Source: Serratia sp. H1w (GTDB taxonomy: Bacteria; Pseudomonadota; Gammaproteobacteria; Enterobacterales; Enterobacteriaceae). Taken from it: 56,847 nucleotides of DNA. Location of the stretch: contig NZ_AYMQ01000048.1 in the NCBI RefSeq assembly GCF_000633355.1, positions 1-56,847 on the forward strand, read 5' to 3'. The notes below the pieces were generated by a model. The model was not told the origin of the DNA. It did not search any database and worked only from the letters and a program-made list of their open reading frames with translations. Below, in pieces: positions 1-8,994 of this stretch (the stretch's first letter is position 1; each line of letters begins with the position of its first letter). Position numbers and translations under genes: made by a program.

Positions 1-24
1 GAATTCAATCGGTATTGACAGCAA

Positions 25-1158
25 ATGATGGGGACGGAAATAAAACTGCAAAGTGAACCCCAACTGGGGAGCAAATTTTCTGTGACGTTGGATCTTGCCG
101 TTGACGCCATGGCTGATAAACAGCAGCCGCAGTTGGCTGGTGCCACCGTCCTGGTACGCTCGCCGCATTCGGAACTGAGCGAAAATATCTGTGGTTGGCT
201 GCGCTTATGGGGGGCGCGAGCGGCTCCAGCCCTCGATCGCCGATTACCGGGATATGATGAGGCTATTTTACTGAACGTACAGCGAAGCTTGCCAGGTGAA
301 CCGATTGAGTGGCAGGGGCCAATGTTAACCGTTTATTTATCCGGTGAAGTGACCGATGGCGATGAGGTGGATGCATACAGCCTAAGCAGCATAGGTTACG
401 GCATAGGTCAACGGCTGCATGGTCAACCATCACGTGAACGGCACGAAGTGGCGCTGCCGCAATTTCACGTTCGCGTGCTGGTGGCAGAAGATCATCCGCT
501 AAACCAGCTCACGTTGCAGGGACAACTCGAGCTGTTGGGTTGTGAGGTCCAACTGGCTGGCGATGGTGAGGAAGCGCTGGCTCAGTGGGATATTGAGCCC
601 TACGACCTGGTGCTGACCGACGTCAACATGCCTTATCTGAATGGCTATGATCTGGCTCGCAAGCTGCGCGCGGAGGGGGCGACAGTGCCAATTATCGGGG
701 TGACGGCCAATGCGATGCTGGATGAGGAACGTCGCTGTGTTGAAGCTGGCATGAGTGCCTGGCTGGTCAAGCCGATTGAGTTAAGTACCTTGGTTGAAAT
801 CTTGCACAAATATGCCCGCCATGACCATACTCAACATGAGAGTCACAATGACAGAGATTGCCAACACGTAGAACCCAACGTGCTCGACAAACACCGCGCT
901 ATTTTTCTTAGCACCATGGAGGATGATATGCGCCAGCTAGAGCAGGGGATGGCACACGGCGATGCCGACAGGGTGGTTACGGCGTTACACCGCATGCGTG
1001 CTGCTCTGGCATTGGCGCAACATCGGGCGCTGGCGGAGCAAATGGCAGCACTTGAGTGGCAGGTACAAACGCAGGGTCTGGATGAACCAGGGAAGGCGAG
1101 AATGCCGGCGATCGTCGCTGAAATACGGCAGGTTTTGCACAACATCGCGTCAACCTGA
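25..1158 (+). CDS. hybrid sensor kinase, C-terminal part (receiver + Hpt), frameshifted at window edge
   Basis: This is the 3' part of a hybrid histidine kinase that would feed a phosphorelay. The first ~25 residues (MMGTEIKLQSEP..GSKF) are the end of a HATPase domain. A degenerate receiver-like segment follows (~40-135), then a full receiver (~148-265) with phosphoacceptor Asp199 in LTDVNMP and the conserved Lys in LVKPIE. A C-terminal Hpt domain follows (~290-377), with candidate phospho-His322 in ALHRMRAAL. The listed frame has a stop at 16-18, but frame 3 just upstream reads IQSVLTA, which is what should precede MMG. A +1 shift in the AAA at 23-25 therefore separates the two halves. The gene is either broken or carries a sequencing error. 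The partner regulator starts 16 bases downstream. Confidence 0.75.
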   Translation: MMGTEIKLQSEPQLGSKFSVTLDLAVDAMADKQQPQLAGATVLVRSPHSELSENICGWLRLWGARAAPALDRRLPGYDEAILLNVQRSLPGEPIEWQGPMLTVYLSGEVTDGDEVDAYSLSSIGYGIGQRLHGQPSRERHEVALPQFHVRVLVAEDHPLNQLTLQGQLELLGCEVQLAGDGEEALAQWDIEPYDLVLTDVNMPYLNGYDLARKLRAEGATVPIIGVTANAMLDEERRCVEAGMSAWLVKPIELSTLVEILHKYARHDHTQHESHNDRDCQHVEPNVLDKHRAIFLSTMEDDMRQLEQGMAHGDADRVVTALHRMRAALALAQHRALAEQMAALEWQVQTQGLDEPGKARMPAIVAEIRQVLHNIAST

Positions 1159-1174
1159 TAAAAGAAGATGGCCT

Positions 1175-1825
1175 ATGAAAACATTACGCGTAGTGCTGGT
1201 GGACGACCACCAGGTGGTGTTGGCTGGTCTGAAAGACTTTTTAAATCAAACTCTGCATATCGAGGTGGTGGCCACCTTTGCATCCAGCGAGGAACTGGTT
1301 CGCTATCTCAAAACTACTCCGCCAGATGTGGTGATCACCGATTACAACATGCCTAGCGATGGAGTGCACAAAGACGGCTTACGCTACGTCGAATTCTTGG
1401 TCAGAAATTTCCCGCAGGTCAAGATCCTGGTATTGACGATGATCTCTAATCCGATGATCGTGTCTGCGCTTTATGACTCCGGGGTGGCGGGTGTGATCTT
1501 CAAACAGGACCCGCTGTCTGAGGTTCAATCGGCGCTACGGGCAGTCAGGGCTAACACCCGATATTATCCCGCCTCATTCCAGAGCGATGGCCGCAGCGAT
1601 GAGCGTGAGGTGTTTATACAGCAACGCATCAATAGCCTGTCCCCACGCGAGTTTGAAGTTTTACGCTATTTTGTGGAAGGCGATTCCATTGTGCAAATCG
1701 CTGCACGGCTTAATCGCAGTGCCAAGACGGTGAGCCTGCAGAAGAACTCCGCCATGCGCAAGCTGAACGTCGAGAGCAATCAGGAACTGATCCGTTTTTG
1801 CATGGGAAACCATATTTTTGAGTGA
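1175..1825 (+). CDS. RcsB-like response regulator (NarL/LuxR type)
   Basis: A 216-residue two-component response regulator. The N-terminal receiver has the acidic pair Asp10-Asp11, phosphoacceptor Asp56 in VVITDYNMP, and Lys in IFKQDP. The C-terminal LuxR-type HTH includes SLSPREFEVLRYFVEG and LNRSAKTVSLQKNSAMRKL. The layout and the SQK/LQK-xSAM-KL recognition helix resemble RcsB closely. It is an RcsB paralogue rather than RcsB itself, since the chromosomal rcs locus context is absent. The start is the ATG at 1175, preceded by AGAAG, 16 bases after the kinase stop, so the two are probably one operon. Targets are unknown; the neighbouring envelope and T6SS genes are possible but this is inference. 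Confidence 0.85.
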   Translation: MKTLRVVLVDDHQVVLAGLKDFLNQTLHIEVVATFASSEELVRYLKTTPPDVVITDYNMPSDGVHKDGLRYVEFLVRNFPQVKILVLTMISNPMIVSALYDSGVAGVIFKQDPLSEVQSALRAVRANTRYYPASFQSDGRSDEREVFIQQRINSLSPREFEVLRYFVEGDSIVQIAARLNRSAKTVSLQKNSAMRKLNVESNQELIRFCMGNHIFE

Positions 1826-2181
1826 TAGTTTGGCAACAAGGTCTGGCACGGCTACCTGGAATTTTAGTTTGGTAAAATATAATAATATAGATTTAAATTC
1901 TGATTATTATATTTTGTAAGAAATAGTTGACTAAGGAATGGGGTCTCCACGCCATGACTGATTCGCCAATTAGATTTAATGATTAATAAATAGTTATTTT
2001 ATTTTGTTTTGCTGTTTCTTATTTAAGCGTAAATAATCTTACGGCGGCATAATACTTGATAAAAAAAGCTGACTGGTGAATGATATTGCCGTGGCACTGC
2101 CCAGTAAAATGAATGACTTCCTCTTATAGCCCTATTAAACGCAGCTATTTAGTCATATTATGAAAAGTAGCAGGTGATTAA
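1826..2181. other. AT-rich intergenic region
   Basis: This gap between the response regulator and the winged-helix gene is AT-rich, especially 1870-2040. It must hold the promoter of the downstream regulator pair, but I see no unambiguous operator, terminator or small gene in it. Confidence 0.5.
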
Positions 2182-2919
2182 GTGATATATATTATCAACG
2201 ATAGTTTACTCTTTGATTCTGAAGGGTATTTGCTATCCAATAAGCTCAATAATAAGACTTTGCTCCTGAGCGCTATTTCATCGCGGCTTTTTTGTGAACT
2301 GTTGAACAACCCTACTGGCGTGACTCGGGAACATTTGCTGAATACCGTCTGGTCAGAACATGGGCTCACGGCGTCGAATAATAACCTCAACAATCATATC
2401 AGTATATTGCGCAAGCATCTGGAAGAGCTGGCCGGACTGAACGATCTGATTAAAACCGAGCCCAAAAAAGGTTTCTCCTTGAACCGTAACCATAAGGTTG
2501 TGCTGGTCAAAGAGGAAGGGCATGCAGCGCAGGTGGTGCAGGAACCACCGGTGACGAAACAGCGATCCGTCAGGCTAGTCTGTATCAGCCTCGCACTCTG
2601 TATGCTGGCTTTGTTGGCGCTGTTTACCTCGCTGTATGGCAATAAGATTGCCAATACTCAACCGGAAATTGTTTATAGGTATAAAGGCTGTGTACTGAAA
2701 ACGCTGCGGGAGATCCCTGAGAAAAAACGCCAGGCGTACATTGATCTGGTCATGCAGGTGATAAACCAGCATGACGTCGATTGTGAATACGATCGTTATG
2801 ACGTGTTTTTCTATCTCAGCGGTGAGGAACAGAGCACCAACCGATTCAGAATGCTGTCTTTGTGTCGCAATGAGCATGGTGGAAATTATGATCATTGCTA
2901 CAGCATAAAAGTGGTTTGA
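2182..2919 (+). CDS. CadC/ToxR-like membrane-anchored winged-helix regulator
   Basis: A 245-residue one-component membrane regulator. The cytoplasmic N-terminal OmpR/PhoB-type winged helix spans ~1-105 (SSRLFCELLNNP, then the NNNLNNHISILRKHL recognition region and a KGFSLN wing). A single membrane helix lies at ~129-153 (LVCISLALCMLALLALF). The small periplasmic C-terminal domain has several cysteines. The start is GTG at 2182 with AGCAGG about 8 bases upstream. This is the topology of CadC/ToxR, where the periplasmic part senses a signal. The next gene overlaps its stop (TGATG), so the pair is translationally coupled. The signal and targets are unknown. Its position beside a T6SS makes it a candidate local regulator, by inference only. 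Confidence 0.8.
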   Translation: MIYIINDSLLFDSEGYLLSNKLNNKTLLLSAISSRLFCELLNNPTGVTREHLLNTVWSEHGLTASNNNLNNHISILRKHLEELAGLNDLIKTEPKKGFSLNRNHKVVLVKEEGHAAQVVQEPPVTKQRSVRLVCISLALCMLALLALFTSLYGNKIANTQPEIVYRYKGCVLKTLREIPEKKRQAYIDLVMQVINQHDVDCEYDRYDVFFYLSGEEQSTNRFRMLSLCRNEHGGNYDHCYSIKVV

Positions 2920-3407
2920 TGGCTATGAACAACAAAAAGATGGTGTGGCTGTTGATCGGCATACTGTTGTCAGGCGTGTCAGCATTGGCCTATCTGCTGA
3001 CGATGGAAAGCCGGGGGCGATACTTCAAGTGCGATACGGAGGTCTATTTTGAGGATCTCGCCAGCCAAAGCAAGATCGAAGCTGACCTCTCTCTGATGTT
3101 GGTCAGCGATAATATCGGCATGCTGTCTGTCAGGGGCGTACTCAGCAAGGAAGGGGTGAATTATAACGTCAATCGCAAGATTTACTTTAACTACACCAGT
3201 GCGCCCTATGGTCGCTACTATCACCTTAAAAAAATCAATGATGAAAATTACGCCACCGTCAACACTGTGCCAGACGCGCTGTTCAATGAGCTGATTTTTG
3301 AGAATAAGCAGGACTTCTATCTGGCGATTACCCCGGTCGGCAACGGCGGCTATGAACTGCGCGAAATGATCTTCCCGGTGGCGGTATGCGCCAGCAAACG
3401 GGTGTAA
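2919..3407 (+). CDS. FidL-like membrane protein
   Basis: A 162-residue protein with one N-terminal membrane helix (MVWLLIGILLSGVSALAYLL) and a predicted periplasmic domain holding two cysteines. It resembles the FidL-like family, which in enterobacteria is usually encoded right after a CadC-like winged-helix gene. It probably modulates or completes the sensor encoded upstream. I chose the ATG at 2919, which overlaps the TGA of the regulator. The longer frame from a TTG at 2895 lies within the upstream gene and is unlikely. The biochemical role is unknown. Confidence 0.7.
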   Translation: MAMNNKKMVWLLIGILLSGVSALAYLLTMESRGRYFKCDTEVYFEDLASQSKIEADLSLMLVSDNIGMLSVRGVLSKEGVNYNVNRKIYFNYTSAPYGRYYHLKKINDENYATVNTVPDALFNELIFENKQDFYLAITPVGNGGYELREMIFPVAVCASKRV

Positions 3408-3422
3408 CAGGGCGGATGTAAG

Positions 3423-3448
3423 AACAGCCAATCTTTCGATTGGCTGTT
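3423..3448. terminator. hairpin between convergent fidL-like gene and hcp
   Basis: A perfect 11-bp stem (AACAGCCAATC paired with GATTGGCTGTT) with loop TTTC sits between two convergent genes, 15 bases past one stop and about 20 past the other. There is no long T run on either side, so it may act as a bidirectional transcript end or an mRNA-stabilising stem. Confidence 0.6.
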
Positions 3449-3467
3449 GACGAAACCAAGGCTGGCC

Positions 3468-3986
3468 TTAGGCTTCGATTGGAGCACGCCAGTCGTCAGA
3501 ACCCGAAGTCCCGGCGGTGTTGTGTTCCCAGGTAATTTTACGGTATGCCAGTGAAACGCGAACCAACTGAGTGAACTCAGCTTTGGTTGGATCCTGGCAA
3601 TGTGGCATTTTGCAGTCGATATCGATGATGGTGGCATCTTCCAGTTTGGTGGTAAAGAAGTGCTCTTGTTTACCTTCGATAGAGGTGCGGTACCATTTCA
3701 GTTCAACCGTTGGCAGCATTTCGCCGGAGGCCAATGCGTTATACAGCAATGGAACGGCTTTGTTATAAGCCACGGTGAAACGGAAAGGCTTATGCGCACG
3801 CTGCCCTGACGGCTGGCCAGACTGTGGATCGGTTGGCACGGTGACGATATGTTCAAATTCCTGAACCAGCATCTGGTCTTCGTGGCCTTGAACATAGATA
3901 TTACCAACAGATTCCGCGGTAAAGGCGCTGGCGGTAATATTACCCTGGGTTTTCCCTGTGATAGAGATATAAGCTGGAGTTGGCAT
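3468..3986 (-). CDS. hcp: T6SS tube protein Hcp (TssD)
   Basis: A 172-residue Hcp, whose hexameric rings stack into the inner tube of the type VI secretion system and which is itself secreted. The typical N-terminus is present (MPTPAYISITGKTQGNI), followed by VQGHEDQMLVQEFEHIV and the C-terminal VSLAYRKITWEH strand. Length matches the family. It is read divergently from the tssB operon across a 730-bp AT-rich gap, so it has its own promoter, which fits the high dose of Hcp that is needed. The ribosome site AAGGA lies 8 bases before the ATG. No toxin domain is fused to it, so it is a structural Hcp. Confidence 0.97.
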   Translation of the reverse strand: MPTPAYISITGKTQGNITASAFTAESVGNIYVQGHEDQMLVQEFEHIVTVPTDPQSGQPSGQRAHKPFRFTVAYNKAVPLLYNALASGEMLPTVELKWYRTSIEGKQEHFFTTKLEDATIIDIDCKMPHCQDPTKAEFTQLVRVSLAYRKITWEHNTAGTSGSDDWRAPIEA

Positions 3987-4720
3987 CTTAAAGATCCTTG
4001 CTAGTTAGCTTAGTAATAACTCAATGCTAGTCGCACACATAACCGTTAATTAACGATCCCGTATGTTACTTGCCCCACTTCTCACTTCGGCCATCACTAT
4101 AATCAGGTCTTTGCCAAGTGCCAAGCTGCCCACAAAATTACAAAATTTATTCGCATGTCTAATGGTATAAATGATTATAATATTTGTATTATTGGTGTTT
4201 TATGCTGGATTAACTATTGATGATAACTATGTGTTGGTTGTGAACTATAATTTAAAAAATTATGTTATTTTATAACATCATGTTTTTGTTGTTAAAATTT
4301 TTTTATTGAAAAATATTTTTTATGATCATAAGCAAATATTGCCCACGCAGGGTGATTTATTCCTACAGATCTTAGTGAAGAAAAATTTATAGACTTTTAC
4401 CGGTAAGATCGGGGACGATACATTCAGTGAAGCTATGCTAATGCAGGGTTTGTCCGGTTTTGCCGTGGCCGGAGGCTAACTGGTTGGAAGCTTTCTGTGC
4501 TATTTAGGATTATTCTGAACTTTCGATGCGGGGTAGGATAATTATTAGATTTCGGTGCAGACAGCCTGGAAAGGGATATTTTTCGGTTTGCGGTGATAGA
4601 TTTATTATATGAATAGATGGTGCCGACTCTATTAGCATGGATGATACCTGAATGTCATTTTTGGCTGCACATTCAACAAACATTAGCTGGTATTGCTTAT
4701 TGTGACTAAAAGGACGAGTG
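3987..4720. promoter_or_regulatory. AT-rich divergent control region of hcp and tssB
   Basis: A 730-bp gap between the divergent T6SS units holds no convincing gene. It is strikingly AT-rich at 4140-4340, with long A and T runs, unlike the GC-rich genes on both sides. This is the kind of sequence H-NS silences in enterobacteria; that reading is inference. I found no good sigma-54 -24/-12 element on either strand. Promoters for hcp (minus) and the whole tssB-vasL unit (plus) must lie here. Confidence 0.55.
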
Positions 4721-5218
4721 ATGAGTAAGAATAATCAAAGCAGTGTTGCCCCCAAGGAAAGGATCAACATCAAGTATGTTCCCAATACGGGCGATCAAAC
4801 CTCAGAGATTGAACTGCCACTGAACCTGATGGTAGTGGGCGATCTTAAGGGAACTCGTGAAGACACTCCGATCGAGGAGCGTCAAGTGATTTCCATCAGT
4901 AAAACCAACTTCAACTCGGTAATGAACGAAGCCAATATCAGCTTGTCATTCGCCGTGCCTAATCGCTTGGAAGGTGAAGGCCAGGAAGAAATGCCGGTGT
5001 CAATGGCGATCCACTCTCTGGACGATTTCTCACCGGATAATGTGGCAAAAAATGTCCCTGAATTGAAGAAAATCCTGGAACTGCGCGAAGCACTGGTTGC
5101 GTTGAAGGGGCCATTGGGCAATATCCCTGCCTTCCGTTCTCGTCTGCAGGATCTCCTTGGCAATGAAGAAATGCGCGAGCAGTTGCTAAAGGAACTGGAC
5201 ATTCTTAATCAGAAATAA
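4721..5218 (+). CDS. tssB: T6SS contractile sheath small subunit TssB (VipA)
   Basis: A 165-residue TssB/VipA. With TssC it builds the contractile sheath around the Hcp tube in the cytoplasm. Family marks include INIKYVPNTGD near the start, ELPLNLMVVGDLKG, the FSPDNVAKNVPEL segment and the PLGNIPAFRSRLQDLL helix near the end. The start is the ATG at 4721, preceded by AGGACG; the GTG three bases earlier is less likely. It is the first gene of a long co-directional unit, with tssC beginning 27 bases after its stop. Confidence 0.96.
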   Translation: MSKNNQSSVAPKERINIKYVPNTGDQTSEIELPLNLMVVGDLKGTREDTPIEERQVISISKTNFNSVMNEANISLSFAVPNRLEGEGQEEMPVSMAIHSLDDFSPDNVAKNVPELKKILELREALVALKGPLGNIPAFRSRLQDLLGNEEMREQLLKELDILNQK

Positions 5219-5245
5219 TTGAGACGGAAAGAGGGAATTTTACGT

Positions 5246-6727
5246 ATGTCTTTACATGAAGAAAACGCAGTTTTTGTCGCCGAACCTGCCAGCGCGACTT
5301 TCCTGCTAGATGAGATTATGTCTCAGACTCGCATGACGCCAGGGAATGACGGCTACGACGTTGCCAAGCAGGGCGTAGCGGCATTTATTGCCACCATCCT
5401 GGATACCGGCAGCAATGAAGAGCCGATCAACAAACTGTTGGTCGACAGAATGATCATCGAGCTGGATAAAAAACTCAGCGCCCAGATGGATGAAATTCTG
5501 CATGCCAAAGAATTTCGTGAAATCGAATCCTCATGGCGTTCGCTGAAGCTGTTGGTGGACCGTACTGATTTCCGTGAAAACATCAAAATCAATATCCTGC
5601 ATGCGACCAAAGAAGAGCTGCTGGAAGATTTTGAGTTCTCACCAGAAATCGTCCAGTCCGGCTTCTACAAGCATGTCTACTCATCCGGCTACGGCCAGTT
5701 TGGCGGCGAGCCGACTGCGTCCATCATCGGTAACTACGCGTTTAGCAACACTGCGCCGGATATGAAACTGCTGCAATACGTCAGTGCCGTCGGGGCCATG
5801 GCGCATTCACCATTCCTTTCCAGCGTTGCGCCTGATTTCTTTGGTATCAACAGTTTTACCGAGCTGCCTGCCATCAAAGACATGAAGTCCGTGTTCGAAG
5901 GACCGGCACACACCAAATGGCGTGCGCTGCGCGAGTCTGAAGACTCCCGCTACCTGGGGCTGACAACGCCACGCTTCCTGCTGCGTCTGCCTTATTCTAC
6001 CACTGAAAATCCGATCAAGAACTTCAACTACTACGAAGACGTGAGCAAGGATCACGAGCATTTCCTGTGGGGCAATACCGCATTCCTGTTGGCAGCCTGC
6101 CTGACAGACAGCTTTGCCAAGTACCGCTGGTGTCCAAATATCATTGGGCCACAAAGCGGTGGTGCGGTGCATAACCTGCCGGTTCACCTGTATGAGGCGA
6201 TGGGCCAGGTTCAGGCAAAAATCCCTACTGAAGTGCTGATCACCGATCGTCGTGAATTCGAACTGGCGGAAGAGGGCTTCATTACCCTGACCATGCGTAA
6301 AGGGAGTGATAACGCCGCCTTCTTCTCGGCTAACTCGGTACAAAAACCGAAGGTATTCCCAAATACCCTGGAAGGCCGAATGGCGGAGACCAACTACAAG
6401 TTGGGTACCCAACTGCCGTACATGTTCATCATCAACCGTCTGGCTCACTACATCAAAGTGTTGCAGCGTGAGCAGATTGGTTCGTGGAAGGAGCGTCAGG
6501 ATCTGGAGCGTGAGCTGAACATCTGGCTCAAGCAATACATTGCCGATCAGGAAAACCCACCGACCGATGTTCGAAGCCGCCGCCCACTGCGTTCTGCGCA
6601 GATCCAGGTGTTGGATGTCGAAGGCGATCCGGGCTGGTACCAGGTAGCGATGCAGGTGCGTCCACACTTCAAATACATGGGAGCCAGTTTCGAACTCTCG
6701 CTGGTTGGTCGTTTGGATAAGGAATAA
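5246..6727 (+). CDS. tssC: T6SS contractile sheath large subunit TssC (VipB)
   Basis: A 493-residue TssC/VipB, the large sheath protein that pairs with TssB. The EvpB-type core is clear: SSWRSLKLLVDRTDF, then FGGEPTASIIGNYAF, then WGNTAFLLAACL, and the C-terminal YQVAMQVRPHFKYMGASFELSLVGRLDKE region split across the last strands. The start is the ATG at 5246 (MSLHEENAVF), with GAGGG upstream; the frame open from 5219 lacks a better site. The full family length is kept. tssE follows after 6 bases. Confidence 0.97.
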   Translation: MSLHEENAVFVAEPASATFLLDEIMSQTRMTPGNDGYDVAKQGVAAFIATILDTGSNEEPINKLLVDRMIIELDKKLSAQMDEILHAKEFREIESSWRSLKLLVDRTDFRENIKINILHATKEELLEDFEFSPEIVQSGFYKHVYSSGYGQFGGEPTASIIGNYAFSNTAPDMKLLQYVSAVGAMAHSPFLSSVAPDFFGINSFTELPAIKDMKSVFEGPAHTKWRALRESEDSRYLGLTTPRFLLRLPYSTTENPIKNFNYYEDVSKDHEHFLWGNTAFLLAACLTDSFAKYRWCPNIIGPQSGGAVHNLPVHLYEAMGQVQAKIPTEVLITDRREFELAEEGFITLTMRKGSDNAAFFSANSVQKPKVFPNTLEGRMAETNYKLGTQLPYMFIINRLAHYIKVLQREQIGSWKERQDLERELNIWLKQYIADQENPPTDVRSRRPLRSAQIQVLDVEGDPGWYQVAMQVRPHFKYMGASFELSLVGRLDKE

Positions 6728-6733
6728 CAGACG

Positions 6734-7174
6734 ATGGCTGCGCTTCTTAATTGGGAGCGAGGCAGTTCTGCCAGTTTGTTTGAGCGTATTCAGGGGAAGG
6801 GCATGGGCCCTTCCTCTCATAGCCGTGTTCAAGAGCTATTAATCTCAATCAAGCAGCATCTGAACGAAGTCCTCAATTCGCGCCCCGGAGCCTGCCAGAG
6901 TGCTGCCGGTCTGGGGGTTATTGATCTCAATGATGCCACAGCAACCACGACGGATTTTCGCAAAAGTATTGAACAGGCCATCAAGGAGTGTATTGAGCGC
7001 TACGAGCCAAGAATTTCTGCGGTTAACGTTCATTCCCTGGTGGATCAAGGGGACCCACTGCTACTGAGTTTTCATATCAGTGCTCATGTTGATTTCGACA
7101 ATATCGGCGATGTGGTTGAGTTCAATATCCAACTGGACAGCAACCGCCGCTACTGCCTTAACCAGGAAGCATAA
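6734..7174 (+). CDS. tssE: T6SS baseplate protein TssE (gp25-like)
   Basis: A 146-residue gp25/lysozyme-like baseplate component. It joins the TssK-TssF-TssG wedge to the sheath and triggers sheath polymerisation. The gpW/gp25 core runs from ~30 to 140, with SRPGACQSAAGLGVIDLND, then a Glu-Arg-Tyr-Glu-Pro-Arg motif (IERYEPRI), which is the family hallmark. Its stop overlaps the tssF start by one base (TAATG), pointing to coupled translation. Confidence 0.94.
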   Translation: MAALLNWERGSSASLFERIQGKGMGPSSHSRVQELLISIKQHLNEVLNSRPGACQSAAGLGVIDLNDATATTTDFRKSIEQAIKECIERYEPRISAVNVHSLVDQGDPLLLSFHISAHVDFDNIGDVVEFNIQLDSNRRYCLNQEA

Positions 7175-8994
7175 TGTCGTTCGAAAAGTACTTCAGGGAT
7201 GAGCTGGATTACCTCCGGCAATTAGGGCGGGATGCCGCAATCGAACGGCCGCATCTTGCCGCATTTTTATCCGAACAAGGTTCCGATCCAGACGTTGAAC
7301 GTCTGTTGGAAGGCTTTGCCTTTCTGACTGGCAATCTGCGCGAAAAGATTGACGACCAATTCCCAGAACTGACGCATGGCTTGCTGAATATGCTGTGGCC
7401 AAACTACTTACGGCCAGTCCCCAGCATGACGGTGATCGAATATACGCCCAACGGCGGTGCGATCACTGAAGCGACGCTGATCCCGCGCGGTTCCCAGCTT
7501 GACAGCACACCCATTGTGCAACGAGCGGAACGAGGATCGTTGCACAAAGATGATAGGCCCCAGGGGCCACAGTGCAGTTTCGCGCTGTGCCGGGATGTCT
7601 GGTTGTTCCCGATGGGCATCCAGGATATCTCCGTCAACAACAGCAATGAGCAAGGCATTTTGAGTATTCACTTCGGCGCACAGGCGGAGTTGAATATGCA
7701 GGAATTGCGGCTTGATAAACTGCGTTTCTATCTGGGTGAGGACGAGTATACCAGCAGCCAGCTTTATTTCTGGATCAGTCATTACTTCGAACGGGCCGAT
7801 CTGGTGGTTAACGGTATCACCATTCCGATGCCGGACTTCGATTTCAAACAGGTCGGCTTTGAACGTGAAGATGCGCTGTTGCCCTACCCGAAAAATGCCT
7901 ATGTCGGCTATCGCATCCTGCAGGAGTATTTCTGCTTCCCGGAAGGCTTCCTGTTCTTTGACGTTACCGGTGTGGAAGATTTTCCAACCCATCTGAAAGC
8001 CAGCGAATTTACCCTGAAGCTGCATTTCTCTCAGCCGTTACCGCCAGATGCCAAAATACGGCCAACCACCTTGCGACTGAACTGCTCCCCTGCGGTGAAT
8101 CTGTTCCAGTGCGACAGCGAGGCGATAGCCCTGGATGGTACGCAAACCGAATACCCGCTGTGCGCGAGTTACCAGTATCCCGAGCGCTACGAGATCTTCT
8201 CGGTGGATCGGGTGGATAGCTGGTTAAGCAAGGATGGCGATATCAAGGGTAGCGGGCGCGGGGAGGGTAGAACCTACCCGGCGTTTGAAAGTTTCCATCA
8301 TCAGGTGGAACCTGCGCATGAGCGCAACGTGCTCTATTACCGTTTGCGCGTCAAGAACTCCCTGTTCCGCAAAGGCTTTGAGCACTACCTCTCCTTTGTG
8401 CGCAGTGATGAGAGCAAGGTGGCACTGGCGAACGAGAATGTGTCCGTCAGCATGACCTGTACCAACCGTGAGCTGCCGCTGGCACTGCGTGTGGGTGATA
8501 TCAACAATCGGTCAGGTGCAGGTCCATCATTTGCCACTTTCCGCAACATCACCCGGCCTTCGGTGCCACTGCATCCGGTGTTGGATGGTGGCCTGCAATG
8601 GTCGCTGTTGTCGAATATGTCGCTGAACTATATGTCGTTATTAGACAAGGATTCGTTGAAACAGATCCTGCGGACCTATGATTTCCCCAGTGTCTACAAC
8701 CGCCAATCCGCCAGGTCATCGCAAAAGAAACTGGATGCCATTACGCGCATCGAGACCCAGCCTATCGACAGATTGTTCCGTGGCTTGCCGGTCAGAGGTC
8801 TGCAAAGCACCTTGTGGCTGGAGCAAAGCGCTTTTGGTTCCGAAGGTGAGCTCTACCTGTTTGGTACGGTGTTGGCACGCTTCTTCTCCCTATACGCCAG
8901 CGTCAACTCGTTCCACCTTTTGAAAGTCATCAATCTTGATAATCAGGAATGCTACCAATGGCCGGTACAGACAGGTCAACATGCGTTGATGTAA
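7174..8994 (+). CDS. tssF: T6SS baseplate protein TssF (VasA)
   Basis: A 606-residue TssF (VasA family), the large wedge protein of the T6SS baseplate in the cytoplasm. The N-terminus is typical (FEKYFRDELDYLRQLGRDAA), with the EGFAFLTGNLREKIDDQFPELTH stretch nearby and WPNYLRPVPSM at about residue 75. The C-terminus FGTVLARFFSLYASVNSFH also fits the family. Length is as expected. The 3' end overlaps the start of tssG. Confidence 0.96.
   Translation: MSFEKYFRDELDYLRQLGRDAAIERPHLAAFLSEQGSDPDVERLLEGFAFLTGNLREKIDDQFPELTHGLLNMLWPNYLRPVPSMTVIEYTPNGGAITEATLIPRGSQLDSTPIVQRAERGSLHKDDRPQGPQCSFALCRDVWLFPMGIQDISVNNSNEQGILSIHFGAQAELNMQELRLDKLRFYLGEDEYTSSQLYFWISHYFERADLVVNGITIPMPDFDFKQVGFEREDALLPYPKNAYVGYRILQEYFCFPEGFLFFDVTGVEDFPTHLKASEFTLKLHFSQPLPPDAKIRPTTLRLNCSPAVNLFQCDSEAIALDGTQTEYPLCASYQYPERYEIFSVDRVDSWLSKDGDIKGSGRGEGRTYPAFESFHHQVEPAHERNVLYYRLRVKNSLFRKGFEHYLSFVRSDESKVALANENVSVSMTCTNRELPLALRVGDINNRSGAGPSFATFRNITRPSVPLHPVLDGGLQWSLLSNMSLNYMSLLDKDSLKQILRTYDFPSVYNRQSARSSQKKLDAITRIETQPIDRLFRGLPVRGLQSTLWLEQSAFGSEGELYLFGTVLARFFSLYASVNSFHLLKVINLDNQECYQWPVQTGQHALM

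Noticed and set aside
4111-4140. possible sigma-54 element reading toward hcp (TTGGCACTTGGCAAAG on the minus strand)
   Set aside because: The -24 half is good, but there is no GC at the required 10-base spacing.
4171-4275. 34-residue hydrophobic frame in the hcp-tssB gap
   Set aside because: It has no ribosome site and lies in very AT-rich DNA, where Ile/Leu/Val-rich frames arise by chance.
5807-6832. 341-codon minus-strand frame opposite tssC
   Set aside because: It is a shadow of tssC, with no domain and no ribosome site.
8949-8960. upstream ATG at 8949 as the tssG start
   Set aside because: It is only one base from CAGGA, too close; the ATG at 8958 is better spaced and gives the family-like N-terminus.
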